In this document: positions 55,990-64,000 of the stretch, in pieces | Numbering within the stretch: the first letter of the stretch is position 1 | How the letters are laid out: every line of letters begins with the position of its first letter | NCBI RefSeq assembly: GCF_900240335.1 | Contig: NZ_LT964979.1 | Location: 1,364,001 to 1,428,000, forward strand | Reading direction: 5' to 3' | DNA length: 64,000 bases | Source: Flavimobilis massiliensis | Lineage (GTDB): Bacteria; Actinomycetota; Actinomycetes; Actinomycetales; Cellulomonadaceae | Translations under genes and position numbers: made by a program | The notes under the pieces: generated by a model | Told to the model about the DNA's origin: nothing | What the model saw: only the letters and a program-made list of their open reading frames with translations | Databases searched by the model: none

Positions 55990-56205
55990 TCAGAGCGGGC
56001 GGGCGTCGTCGACGAGCAGCACGGGGATCCCGTCGCGGACCGGGTACGCGAGCGCCCCCTCGGGAGCGGTCGACCACAGCTCGGGCGAGCCGTCGGGGCC
56101 GACGCCGTCGACGAGCTCGGCGCCCGTCGCGGGGCAGCGCAAGATCTCGCGCACCCATGGCTCGACCGGCACTCCCGCGAACCCCTCGTCGTTCTGCGCG
56201 CTCAT
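55990..56205 (-). CDS. Trm112 family small protein
   Basis: A 71-residue Trm112/UPF0434-type protein (PWVREILRCPATGAELVDG ... AYPVRDGIPVLLVDDARPL). Trm112 proteins act as zinc-binding activators of methyltransferases in eukaryotes; bacterial roles are less clear. The usual CPxC zinc motif is reduced to CPAT, so only one Cys remains. It lies downstream of the zinc-ribbon gene with a 93-bp gap. Confidence 0.85.
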   Translation of the reverse strand: MSAQNDEGFAGVPVEPWVREILRCPATGAELVDGVGPDGSPELWSTAPEGALAYPVRDGIPVLLVDDARPL

Positions 56206-56298
56206 CGTTCCTCCTGCGTGTCGTGGTGGGACGTGCTCGCCCCTCGGTCCGTCCGGCGCGACGCGTCGCGCCCCCGTCCCCTCGCGGGGCGGACGTGG

Positions 56299-56571
56299 TC
56301 AGTTGCTCGGCCTGCGCATCCGGGGAAGGACGTCGTCCGGGTCGAGGACCTCGCCCGTCGCGCCGATCCAGCTCGTCGTCTCGCAGCGGTGGCACGAGAC
56401 GAAGACGACGTCCGTGCCGTCCGCGAGCGTCATGTCGACGCGGGTGAGCTCCTCCGCCCCGCAGCCGACGCACTCGCGCGTCCCCGGGGACAGCGGTGCG
56501 GGCGAGCTCAGCGATCCGAGCGGCTCGGCAGGTCGTGCGCCGCGGCGCCGGCGCGGCGTCGGCCCGGCCAC
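56299..56571 (-). CDS. Small zinc-ribbon-like protein
   Basis: A 90-residue protein with two CxxC knuckles, CVGCG and CHRCE, about 28 residues apart in RECVGCGAEELTRVD ... VVFVSCHRCETTSWI, a zinc ribbon in the C-terminal two thirds. The GTG at 56571 begins 1 nt after the DUF3499 stop, so both are co-translated. Proteins of this type sit beside DUF3499 in actinobacteria. Function unknown. Confidence 0.75.
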   Translation of the reverse strand: MAGPTPRRRRGARPAEPLGSLSSPAPLSPGTRECVGCGAEELTRVDMTLADGTDVVFVSCHRCETTSWIGATGEVLDPDDVLPRMRRPSN

Positions 56572-56572
56572 G

Positions 56573-56950
56573 TCAGCCCTCGCCCCGCAGCACCCGGAGG
56601 TGTCCCTTGCGTGCGATCTCCCCGACCTGGACGGGAGCGGGCTCGGCGAGGTGACGGCCACGGACCGGCGCGGCGGCCGGCCGGCCGGCCTCGCGCACCG
56701 CGTCGGCGAGGGCGAGCAGGTCATCCCGGCTCGGGCCCGCCTCGACGTGGTCGGTGACGAGACGCACGACCTCCCAGCCCCGCGGGGCCGTGAGCCGGTC
56801 GGCGTGCTCGGCGCACAGGTCATAGCTGTGCGGCTCCGCGAGCGTCGCGAGCGGCCCGAGGACCGCGGTCGAGTCTGCGTACACGTACGTGAGCGTCGCC
56901 ACCGCGGAGCGGGGGCACGCGGTCCTCGTGCACTGGCGAACGGGTCTCAC
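56573..56950 (-). CDS. DUF3499 family protein
   Basis: A 125-residue protein with the family signature QCTRTACPRSAVATLTYVYA and EPHSYDLCAEHADRLTAPRGWEV, conserved cysteines at the start suggesting a metal site. It corresponds to the Rv3258c-type gene of mycobacteria (from memory), next to the Rv3259-like gene on the opposite strand as here. The GTG at 56950 is preceded by GGGAG at only 2-nt spacing. Function unknown. Confidence 0.85.
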   Translation of the reverse strand: MRPVRQCTRTACPRSAVATLTYVYADSTAVLGPLATLAEPHSYDLCAEHADRLTAPRGWEVVRLVTDHVEAGPSRDDLLALADAVREAGRPAAAPVRGRHLAEPAPVQVGEIARKGHLRVLRGEG

Positions 56951-57025
56951 AGCTCCCGATGGTAAGCCGCCACGGCACCCAGACCCGAATCCCACGCCGA
57001 GCACGGGCCGCCACGCACGAGCGCC

Positions 57026-57031
57026 TAGTCT
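57026..57031 (+). promoter_or_regulatory. -10 hexamer, leaderless metallopeptidase-family gene
   Basis: TAGTCT ends 6 nt before the GTG at 57038, with no Shine-Dalgarno sequence. Confidence 0.55.
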
Positions 57032-57037
57032 GGGGAC

Positions 57038-57490
57038 GTGCGTCCGAGACCCCCTGCCCCCAGCCCCGCCGAGGGCGTGCGGCGGCGCGACCGACGCGGT
57101 CGCGGCCTCCGCGGCCCCCTCATGCCGGCCAGCCTCCCGGCCGCACGGACGCGCGCCGAGCACTTCGACGACCTCGTCGTCGCGACGGTCGTCCGCATCG
57201 AACGGACCTGGTCGCGCCAGCTCGCGGGCACGGAGTTCGCCGTCGAGGACGTCCCGCCGTCCGACCCGGCCCCGTGGGAGCACCGCCGGGGCGTGCCGAT
57301 GGGACGCTACTTCCCGTCCGACGGCGCGCTCGCGGCACGGATCGTCGTCTACCGTCGGCCCGTCGAGGAACGCGCGCACGACCGCGACGACCTGGCCGAG
57401 CTCGTCCGTACCGTCGTCGTCGAGCAGGTCGCCCACATGCTCGGCCGCGACCCCGAGGAGATCGACCCGGGGTACGTCGGGGACTGGTGA
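57038..57490 (+). CDS. Metallopeptidase family protein (Rv3259-like), zinc motif degenerate
   Basis: A 150-residue protein of the minimal-zincin (DUF1025-like) family. Residues 1-30 are basic and disordered. The position of the family HExxH motif reads VVEQVAHMLG: the first His is Val while Glu and the second His remain, and GRDPEEIDP follows. Catalysis is therefore uncertain. It diverges from DUF3499. The GTG at 57038 follows the TAGTCT hexamer; an ATG at 57123 (MPASLPAARTRAEHF) is an alternative start. Confidence 0.75.
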   Translation: MRPRPPAPSPAEGVRRRDRRGRGLRGPLMPASLPAARTRAEHFDDLVVATVVRIERTWSRQLAGTEFAVEDVPPSDPAPWEHRRGVPMGRYFPSDGALAARIVVYRRPVEERAHDRDDLAELVRTVVVEQVAHMLGRDPEEIDPGYVGDW

Positions 57491-57545
57491 GCCCGTGCTC
57501 CGGGACGGGCGCCGCAGGGCGGACGCCGCCGGACGACGCGTGCCG

Positions 57546-59219
57546 TCAGAAGCCCTGCGAAGGCCGCACGACGACGGACCGTGAGACGACGTCGCCCACG
57601 ACCGGCGCGAGCACCGTGAGCAGGCCGTCGGCCGTCCCGTCGAGCGCGTCCGCGCTCGCCTCGAGCGACCACGCGACACCGGGGCCGTCCCCGACCGTCC
57701 GCACGACGACCGCCGCGACGTCGACGCCAGGTGCAGCGGCGTCGACCCCGAGCACTGTGGTCCCCCCGACAGGGACGTCGACCGGTCTGGTCGCCACGAC
57801 CCGACCATCGACCCCCACGAGGTCAACCTCGACGCGCCGCGTCGCGACGGCGAGCGGAGCCCCGTCGTCGTCGACCGGGACGCCCGTCCCGAGCGCCGCT
57901 CCCGGGACCGCCGAGAGGTCCCCGGGCACCGCGGCGAGCACGAGCGTGCGCCGGACGCCCGCGGGGCTCGCGACGAGGCTCGTCCCCGGGACCGGCGCGA
58001 CGTTCCCCGCGACGATCGCCCTGTCGTCGCCGTCCGTCCCGGGACGCACGACGGTGACGGACGTGACGACCGGGACGGCCGCGTCGACGACGACCGTGTA
58101 CCGGCCACCCTCGAGCGCGTCGAGGTCGAGCGAGACGATCTGACCTGGAACCGCCTCGAGCTGCTCCGCGCCCGGGACGAGCACCCTTCCGTGCGCGCCG
58201 AGGACCGTCACGGTCACCGGTACGGGCTCCGTGGACGCAGCTTCCTCGGCCCCGGCCTCCGGGACGGGCACGAGAACGTCGAGGCGCGGTCCGGCGCCCG
58301 GGCCCGTCGTCGTCACGCCGGAGACGACCTGGCGGGGCGCCGGCGATGTCGCGGAGGCGAGGTCGACGCCCGTCGGCCGCAGCCCGTCGAGCGCCCCGAC
58401 CTGCAGGTACGACGTCACGAGCGCGCCGCGTGCGACGACCTTCACGGCGAGGAGCCGCTGCTCGGGCGCGACGCTCTCGCGCAGACGTGAGGACTGCCCG
58501 CCCGCCGGGATCGTCATCGTCGTCGGCCCTGCCGCCTCGACACGTCCGCCCGGTCCCCACAGCTCGACGTCGACGACCGCGGCGGTCCGCGACGGGTTCT
58601 GGACGACGAGCCTCGTGCTCGCGCCCCGCGTCGTCGTCCCGCCGAGCAGCCACTGCCCGGCCGAGGGCGTCGCGCACGACGCGCCCGCAAGTCCGCGCAG
58701 GTCGCCCGCGGTCGTCGTCGAGACGACCGCGCCGCCGAGCGCAGCCGTCCCGTCGGGTGCGGGCGACGCGGCGAGCGTCACCGGGCCTGCGACCCGCCCG
58801 CGTGCGACTCCGTGGCCCCCCTGCGGCGTCACCGTCACGCCGTCAGGCGTCGCGCCGTCGAGCAGGCGCACCGGGGAGGGCCCGACGGTCGCGGGCGTGA
58901 GGACGACTCCGCCGAACGCCGTCACCGTGCCGACGGGTGTCGGGTCGAACGCCGGGTCCGTCGACGCGTCGGGATCCGCGAGCTGCGCGGGACCCGGGCA
59001 CACAATGCCGACCGACGACGGGACGACCGACAGCTCCCGCGCGGCCCCGCCGCCTGCCTCCTCGACCGGCAGGAGGTCGACCGCCCACGCCGTACCGCCC
59101 GCGAGCCCCACGACGAGCAGGCCCGTGAGCCCGCGCAGCGCCGCAGCGCCGTACCGGCGCCGAGGCGCGTGCACGGGGGCCTCCTCGACGGGCTGCTGCG
59201 TGCTCTCGTCGGTGCTCAC
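57546..59219 (-). CDS. DUF5719 family membrane-anchored protein
   Basis: A 557-residue protein: a short basic N-terminus, one membrane segment (about 28-48) and a long extracytoplasmic beta-rich region (60-557) rich in Val, Gly and Thr. This is the DUF5719 type always found with a giant glycosyltransferase and WhiB2 in actinobacteria. The GTG at 59219 overlaps the glycosyltransferase stop (GTGA), so the two are coupled and probably form one envelope complex. Function unknown. Confidence 0.85.
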   Translation of the reverse strand: MSTDESTQQPVEEAPVHAPRRRYGAAALRGLTGLLVVGLAGGTAWAVDLLPVEEAGGGAARELSVVPSSVGIVCPGPAQLADPDASTDPAFDPTPVGTVTAFGGVVLTPATVGPSPVRLLDGATPDGVTVTPQGGHGVARGRVAGPVTLAASPAPDGTAALGGAVVSTTTAGDLRGLAGASCATPSAGQWLLGGTTTRGASTRLVVQNPSRTAAVVDVELWGPGGRVEAAGPTTMTIPAGGQSSRLRESVAPEQRLLAVKVVARGALVTSYLQVGALDGLRPTGVDLASATSPAPRQVVSGVTTTGPGAGPRLDVLVPVPEAGAEEAASTEPVPVTVTVLGAHGRVLVPGAEQLEAVPGQIVSLDLDALEGGRYTVVVDAAVPVVTSVTVVRPGTDGDDRAIVAGNVAPVPGTSLVASPAGVRRTLVLAAVPGDLSAVPGAALGTGVPVDDDGAPLAVATRRVEVDLVGVDGRVVATRPVDVPVGGTTVLGVDAAAPGVDVAAVVVRTVGDGPGVAWSLEASADALDGTADGLLTVLAPVVGDVVSRSVVVRPSQGF

Positions 59220-62200
59220 CGTTCCACCACCCTGCGTCGGACGGGCACGACGAGCAGCCCGTAGATCACCGCCGTCGCGACGAGCGCGACCCGCCACCAG
59301 GTGCCGCCCGGCGACTCGTACCAGACCTCGAGGCGGCCGCCACCCTCCGCGGGCAGCGCGAACGTCTGCTGCCACGATCCCTCGGGCACGCGCTGCGCGA
59401 CCTCGAGCCGCCGCCCGTCGAGCGTCGCGCGCCAGCCCGGCGCGGCACGCTCGGCGAGCACGAGGGTTCGGGTCCCGGGCTGCACGTCCCAGCTCGTGCC
59501 CGCGGTCGTCCCGAGCTCGGCGAGGTCGCTCGCCCGGAGCCTCACGTCGATGCTCCGGCCGTCCGATGGCACGACGAGACCGGCGCCCGACCCGTCGAGC
59601 AGCCGCGCCCAGCCTGTCACCGTCGAGGTGCCCGCCGATTCCCCTGCCGGGACCGCGACGCGCCACACCGTGCCCGTCGCACCGTCCGCGACACGCTCGA
59701 GACCGGCGTGCGCATCGAGCCGCGCGAGCAGGGCGCCACGGGCGTCCTCGTCCGTCGTCGGGCCGACGAGCACCGCACCGACGCCGAGGTCGACGAGCGC
59801 CGAGCCGTCATCGTCGACCCCGCCGACGAGGCTCGCGACCGCCGTCGCGAGAGCCTCGGCGGGCGCGTCCGCGTCGGCCGTGAGCGCACGGTGCGCGAGG
59901 ACGACCGACGTGTCGGCGAGCTGGGGGCCGTCGGCGTGCAGGAGCTGGAACGTCGTCGTCGGACCCGCGTCGAGGCGCAGCACGCGCGCCGAACGGGGCG
60001 CTTCCTGCATCTGGCGTCCCACGGCAGGCACGACGTCCCCGTCGAGGACGCGCAGCCCGGGCGCACCACGCACGTCGACGAGCTCGGCGCCGCGTACCAG
60101 AGCGAGGCCCGAGCCAGCGAGCCCCACGACGACGAGGAGAACGAGGGTCATCTGACGCCATCCGAACGCGTGCTCCGCGACGCGTTCCGTCACGTGGTCG
60201 AGCCCCACGAGCCCCGCGCCGAGCAGCGCGAGGACGACGAGCGACACCGCGCCGCTGGCCGACGCGTGCACCGCGCCGAGGTCTCCCGCACCGACGACGA
60301 CGGTCGCGGCCGCGGCACCCGCGGCGAGCGCGACCGTCGCGACGAGCCACACGCCGCGCACCGCTCCGGCACGGTCGCGTCGCACGAGCGCGCTGAGCGC
60401 GCACACGACGACGAGCCCGCCGAGGACGAGTGGCAGCGCAGCGGCCACCGCGGCGGGCACAGGCAGGTTCTCGGCCCACGACCACGCGGGCAGGACAGTC
60501 GGCTCGCCGAGCAGCAGGCGCCAGCCTGCGGGCGCGACGGTCGGCACGGGCCGTCCCGGAGACGCGAGGAGCAGCGGCCACGCCGCCGCACCGCGGCGCA
60601 CGACCTCCGCGACGAGCGGCACGAGGACGAGCACGGGCGGCACCGCGACGAGGAGGAGCAGCCGACGCGCACCTCGTGGCCGCGGACGTCCGCGCAGGAG
60701 CGCGACGAGCACAAGGCCCACGAGCGACGGCACGAGGAGCACGGGCGCTCCCGCGACCGCGAGGGCGAGGGCGAGGCCCCCGAACGCCGCGGCGGGGACC
60801 GACGTGTGCGCGACCGGACGGGTCCCCGGCAGGACCGTGTCCGTCACCGGCGCCGACGCGACGCCCGCGGCCGCGAGGTACGCCTCCTCACCGTCGTCGG
60901 ACGTCGCCGACTCCCGCTCGAGACGCCGTGCCTCCGCGCGTCGCGCGGCCGCGACGACCGCACGCTCGACCGGAGGACGCGCCCCCAGCCCGACGCCCTT
61001 GAGCGCACCCCACACGGCCCACGGCAGCGCGACGTGCGCGAGGACGTCGCCGAGGCGCCCCGCACCCAGCCCGGCCGCGAGCACGGGGTTCGCGACCCAC
61101 ACGAGCGCGGCCGTCGAGCGCAGGAGGAGCGACTTCGTCGCCGTGCCGGCGGCGAGCCACGCGCCGAGGCCCGCAACGACGAGCGCGCCCACGAGCGCGA
61201 CGTCGACGACCGTCTGGAGGCCGCCCCCGAACGGGGTGGCGAGCGCGACGAACGGCAGGAGGACCGTAAGCAGCGGGTCCGCGGCGGCAGCGTCGCCGAC
61301 TCCCGAGCGCAGCCAGCCGTCGGCGACCTCCGCCCACACGTCGGCGAGCGAGCCGCTCGCCACGGGGAGCGACTCCGACACGAGCCGGGCGCCGCGCCCC
61401 ACGGCTCCGAGCGCCGGGCCGAGCCACCACAGAGTGAGACCGACGAGCCCGACCGTCGTGAGGCTGACGCCGACGATGCGTCGACGCAGGTCCGCACGAC
61501 GCTCGGCGAGCGCGAACGCGTCGCCGCGCGCGAGCGCCCGACGACGCTCGCCACGCGCGAGCCGGCGGTCGCGCCGCGCGACGAGGACGTCGCGCCACGT
61601 CGCGCGCAGCGGGACGAGCGCGGATCGTGGCAGGACGCGCGCCCGTCGCACCCGGCGGCGCGAGCGCCACAGCGCGACGGGACGCAGCACCGCCCAGGCG
61701 GCCGCGGTGATCTCGGCACGTGCGCGCCGCGCGCGCTTCGCACCGAGCTGCCACAGCGCGCGCGGCACCGCGAGGAGCGCGACGACGACGAGGTGCAGCC
61801 ACACGAGCCCCGTCGGAGCGCCCGTGAGTCGATACCAGAGCTCGGCGCGGCGCCGGGCCGCGAACGACCGCTCCTCGTCGGGCTCGTGCTCGGGGTCGGA
61901 CTCCCTGCGGCGCAGGTCGAGGTGCGTCGCCCTGGCGTGCGCGACGACAGCACCCGGGACGACGACGACGCGGTGGCCGGCAAGTCGTGCGCGGCGCGAG
62001 AGCTCGAGGCCGTCACCGACGTTGCCGTACTCCGGGTCGGGACCGTCGAGGGCCGTCCACACGTCGAGGCGGGCGAGGGCGCCTGCGAGCCCCACGCCGA
62101 GGACGTCGACCCGGCCGTCGTGCTGGCCCTGGTCGATCTCGCCCGGCTCGACGGACGTCATGCGCCGGCCGGCGGGCGACGTCGTGAGGCCGACCTCGAC

Positions 62201-62722
62201 GAGGCGGCGGCGGTCGCCCGGCTCGACCTGCTTGGCGCCCGCGAGCACGACGGATGGCGCGTGCTCGACCGCGCGGACGAGCGCGTCGAGCGCCTCGGGC
62301 TCGGGCGTCGCGTCGTCGTGGAGCAGCCACAGCCAGCCGGACGGGCTGGGGGCGGGGGCGGAGCCGAGGTCGGTGAGGTGGGCGAGCCCGGCGCGCACGG
62401 CGGCGCCGAAGCTCGTGGCGCGCGGCGCGTGGACGAGGACTGTCGGGGGTGCGTCGTCGGAGGCGGGGGCGAGGCGTGCACGTCGGTCGGCGTCGCGAAC
62501 GACGTCGACGACGAGGAGGCGGTCGGGGGCGTGCTGCTGCGCACGGACGGCGGCGATCGTCGCGTCGAGGTAGGGGGTCGCGCCGCGCGTCACGACGACG
62601 GCCGTGACCGTCGTCGGCGCGTGGGTGACGCCGGTGCGGGTGCGCGGGGTCCCGGCGTCGCTCCTGCCGTGAGAACGGGCGGGACGAGGGCTGTGGGCGG
62701 GGGTCGCGTCGGGGGTCGTCAT
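59216..62722 (-). CDS. Giant membrane glycosyltransferase family 2 protein
   Basis: A 1168-residue protein. Residues 35-270 are a GT2 domain (TVTAVVVTRGATPYLDAT, metal site LLHDDATP, GLAGALARLDVW, VGDGLELSRRAR). About 12 or more membrane segments follow (310-345, 420-890), then an extracytoplasmic C-terminal region of about 250 residues (sugar-handling-like, ending LEVWYESPGG) and a last membrane helix. The arrangement suggests transfer of a sugar outside the membrane or polymer handling. It is coupled to DUF5719 and lies just below whiB, an actinobacterial constant. Substrate unknown. Confidence 0.85.
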   Translation of the reverse strand: MTTPDATPAHSPRPARSHGRSDAGTPRTRTGVTHAPTTVTAVVVTRGATPYLDATIAAVRAQQHAPDRLLVVDVVRDADRRARLAPASDDAPPTVLVHAPRATSFGAAVRAGLAHLTDLGSAPAPSPSGWLWLLHDDATPEPEALDALVRAVEHAPSVVLAGAKQVEPGDRRRLVEVGLTTSPAGRRMTSVEPGEIDQGQHDGRVDVLGVGLAGALARLDVWTALDGPDPEYGNVGDGLELSRRARLAGHRVVVVPGAVVAHARATHLDLRRRESDPEHEPDEERSFAARRRAELWYRLTGAPTGLVWLHLVVVALLAVPRALWQLGAKRARRARAEITAAAWAVLRPVALWRSRRRVRRARVLPRSALVPLRATWRDVLVARRDRRLARGERRRALARGDAFALAERRADLRRRIVGVSLTTVGLVGLTLWWLGPALGAVGRGARLVSESLPVASGSLADVWAEVADGWLRSGVGDAAAADPLLTVLLPFVALATPFGGGLQTVVDVALVGALVVAGLGAWLAAGTATKSLLLRSTAALVWVANPVLAAGLGAGRLGDVLAHVALPWAVWGALKGVGLGARPPVERAVVAAARRAEARRLERESATSDDGEEAYLAAAGVASAPVTDTVLPGTRPVAHTSVPAAAFGGLALALAVAGAPVLLVPSLVGLVLVALLRGRPRPRGARRLLLLVAVPPVLVLVPLVAEVVRRGAAAWPLLLASPGRPVPTVAPAGWRLLLGEPTVLPAWSWAENLPVPAAVAAALPLVLGGLVVVCALSALVRRDRAGAVRGVWLVATVALAAGAAAATVVVGAGDLGAVHASASGAVSLVVLALLGAGLVGLDHVTERVAEHAFGWRQMTLVLLVVVGLAGSGLALVRGAELVDVRGAPGLRVLDGDVVPAVGRQMQEAPRSARVLRLDAGPTTTFQLLHADGPQLADTSVVLAHRALTADADAPAEALATAVASLVGGVDDDGSALVDLGVGAVLVGPTTDEDARGALLARLDAHAGLERVADGATGTVWRVAVPAGESAGTSTVTGWARLLDGSGAGLVVPSDGRSIDVRLRASDLAELGTTAGTSWDVQPGTRTLVLAERAAPGWRATLDGRRLEVAQRVPEGSWQQTFALPAEGGGRLEVWYESPGGTWWRVALVATAVIYGLLVVPVRRRVVER

Positions 62723-62753
62723 GCTGTCGCCATCATGCCGCGCCGACGGGTGA

Positions 62754-62769
62754 CGGTCCCGGAGGACCG
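62754..62769 (-). terminator. Short hairpin after whiB
   Basis: CGGTCC (62754-62759) and GGACCG (62764-62769) close a 4-nt loop, 9 nt after the whiB stop. Confidence 0.45.
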
Positions 62770-62777
62770 CCGGTGTG

Positions 62778-63095
62778 TCAGACGGCCTGTCGCTTGAGCT
62801 TGCGGCGCTCGCGCTCGGAGAGTCCGCCCCAGATGCCGAAGCGCTCGTCGTTGGCGAGCGCGTACTCGAGGCACTCGGCGCGGACCTCGCAGCCCGTGCA
62901 GACGCGCTTGGCCTCGCGGGTCGAGCCGCCCTTCTCGGGGAAGAACGCCTCGGGGTCGGTCTGCGCGCACAGGGCGCGGTCCTGCCATGCGAGGACGGTC
63001 TCGTCGGTGTCGATGCCGAGCGTGAGGATCTCAGCCCCCACGGGACGGCTCGCGTCGGACGGGAACGGGCCGTCCGTCTCGAGCAGGTTCCACAT
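62778..63095 (-). CDS. whiB2: WhiB family iron-sulfur transcription regulator (WhiB2/WhmD type)
   Basis: A 105-residue Wbl protein. Four cysteines, C43, C66, C69 and C75, bind a [4Fe-4S] cluster; GIWGG (87-91) is the beta-turn, and a basic tail RERRKLKRQ binds DNA. WhiB2/WhmD (WhiB in Streptomyces) is needed for septation, and the call to that subgroup rests on its position beside DUF3499/DUF5719. The ATG at 63095 has GGGGGAG 6 nt upstream. A promoter lies about 120 nt further up. Confidence 0.93.
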   Translation of the reverse strand: MWNLLETDGPFPSDASRPVGAEILTLGIDTDETVLAWQDRALCAQTDPEAFFPEKGGSTREAKRVCTGCEVRAECLEYALANDERFGIWGGLSERERRKLKRQAV

Positions 63096-63220
63096 GGTGC
63101 TCCCCCTTAGTCTCTCCGTGCGTCGCCGGACCGATGCCCTGGGTGGTGCCCGGGGCGCCGTCGTCCCGCACCTGAGCCGTTCGGGGCTCTGGTGACCCCG
63201 CACGACGATCCGTTACCCAA

Positions 63221-63249
63221 ATTACATGCGTGTCATGCGGGTAAGTCAA
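63221..63249 (-). promoter_or_regulatory. Promoter of whiB
   Basis: On the minus strand, TTGACT (63244-63249), a 17-nt spacer and TGTAAT (63221-63226): five of six consensus bases in each box. It lies in an unusually AT-rich patch of the 276-bp whiB-TIGR03089 gap and predicts a leader of about 120 nt. Confidence 0.75.
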
Positions 63250-63359
63250 GCCGAGGTGTGCTATCCCGAGGGTGAGGAACCTCCCAGGTCCGTCCCGCAG
63301 GCGCCCACGGCGCGTCCTCGGCGAGGTCACGGACGGCCACGACACAGGCAAAGGCTCGG

Positions 63360-63365
63360 TAGGCT
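63360..63365 (+). promoter_or_regulatory. -10 hexamer, leaderless TIGR03089 gene
   Basis: TAGGCT ends 6 nt before the ATG at 63372, without a Shine-Dalgarno sequence. Confidence 0.55.
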
Positions 63366-63371
63366 CTCCCC

Positions 63372-64000
63372 ATGACGACCTCCCCTGTCGCGGCGATCCT
63401 CGCGACCCTCACCCAGGATCCCGGCCGCCCGCGCCTCACCTGGTATGGACCCGACGACGAGAGGGTCGAGCTCTCGGGGGCCGTCCTCGCCAACTGGGTG
63501 ACGAAGACCTCCAACCTCCTCGTCGAGGAGCTCGACGCCGCCCCGGGCACCGTCGTGGCGCTCGACCTGCCCGCGCACTGGCGCACCCTCGTGTGGGCGC
63601 TCGCCGTGTGGCGCACCGGCGCGACCCTCTCGCTCGTCTCCCCCAAGGACGACGAGGTCGAGGCCGACGTCGCGATCACGCATCGCCCCGAGGCCTGGGC
63701 CTCCTACGACGTGCCGCTCGTCGCCGTCGCGCTGCCCGCCCTCGCGCGCTCGTTCGGCGACGGCCTGCCCGCCGGCGCGCTCGATGCCGCAGGCGCCGTC
63801 ATGACGTACGGCGACGTGCTCGGGCCCGTCGTCGATCCCGTCCCGGACTCCCTCGCGATCGTCACGGGCGCCTTCCGCGGCGCGGTCACCGTGTCGTACA
63901 ACGACCTCGTCGACTGGGCGGAGTCCGCGCGCGTCGCTCCCCAGGGGGACCGCATCCTCCTCACGTCCGACGCCGACTGCGTGACGTGCGCCGACGAGCC
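63372..64000 (+). CDS. TIGR03089 family protein (partial, runs off the window)
   Basis: The first 209 residues of an adenylate-forming-like protein of the actinobacterial TIGR03089 family: RLTWYGPDDERVELSGAVLA, LPAHWRTLVWALAVWRTGATL and a GAFRGAVTVSYNDLVDWA block, which parallel the N-terminal part of AMP-dependent ligases but lack the usual full P-loop motif. Found beside whiB2 in actinobacteria. Reaction unknown. It diverges from whiB and is still open at the window end. Confidence 0.8.
   Translation, partial: MTTSPVAAILATLTQDPGRPRLTWYGPDDERVELSGAVLANWVTKTSNLLVEELDAAPGTVVALDLPAHWRTLVWALAVWRTGATLSLVSPKDDEVEADVAITHRPEAWASYDVPLVAVALPALARSFGDGLPAGALDAAGAVMTYGDVLGPVVDPVPDSLAIVTGAFRGAVTVSYNDLVDWAESARVAPQGDRILLTSDADCVTCADE

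Noticed and set aside
59708..62797. Long plus-strand frame opposite the giant glycosyltransferase
   Set aside because: A shadow of the real minus-strand gene; charged, repeat-like composition and no domain.

Overview
The window is chromosomal DNA of very high G+C content with tightly packed genes. Many genes overlap by ATGA or GTGA, GTG starts are common, and the marker genes are actinobacterial: SigR/RsrA, MtrAB-LpqB, WhiB, Rv3235-like, DUF3499, DUF5719 and TIGR03089. Gene content suggests a Micrococcales member, perhaps near the Cellulomonadaceae/Sanguibacteraceae; I cannot name the species. From memory, the backbone follows the Mycobacterium tuberculosis Rv3221-Rv3260 order (sigH-rshA-aroA-rsgA ... 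secA1-hpf-comF-lpqB-mtrB-mtrA ... sahH ... whiB2). No tRNA, rRNA, insertion sequence, prophage or CRISPR array was seen. No intergenic gap exceeds 300 bp.

Layout. 1-5.2 kb: a gene tail, the redox sigma factor SigR with its anti-sigma factor RsrA, a DoxX protein, then aroA, rsgA and hisN. 5.3-10.2 kb: a TadZ/CpaE-like ATPase with a CpaB-like SAF protein and DUF6912, an excisionase-like HTH protein, a LysM membrane protein and an Rv3235-like protein. 10.3-21.5 kb, all minus strand: an Ig-like protein that looks truncated, secA, a YcaQ-type glycosylase, hpf, comF, lpqB, mtrB, mtrA. 21.6-29.5 kb: a membrane protein with a PQYGQ repeat, the DUF4129-DUF4350-MoxR-DUF58 operon (DUF58 carries an assembly scar), SpoIIM and RDD membrane proteins. 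29.5-31 kb: ahcY.

31-55 kb is an envelope island between ahcY and the CDF transporter. It holds two secreted proteins (SpoIID/LytB; endonuclease/exonuclease/phosphatase), two tandem polysaccharide pyruvyltransferase paralogues, four CDP-glycerol-type polyol-phosphate transferases (three with N-terminal membrane domains), a Bcs1-like CDP-ribitol synthase fusion, a TagGH-type ABC exporter, glf, two family-2 glycosyltransferases, an acyltransferase and two paralogous secreted LGFP/CHAP-like proteins. Together they read as a locus for making, decorating and exporting a ribitol-phosphate wall polymer that probably carries galactofuranose and pyruvate ketals. 55-64 kb returns to the backbone: Trm112, a zinc-ribbon protein, DUF3499, a metallopeptidase-family protein, DUF5719, a giant membrane glycosyltransferase, WhiB and a partial TIGR03089 gene.

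The points most worth a second look are an RsrA that has lost the HxxxCxxC zinc motif beside a textbook SigR autoregulatory promoter, the membrane-fused TagF-like enzymes in the island, a recurrent TAGNNT -10 hexamer 6-8 nt before start codons (leaderless genes), and a 137-bp perfect repeat flanking a single N, which is probably an assembly error.
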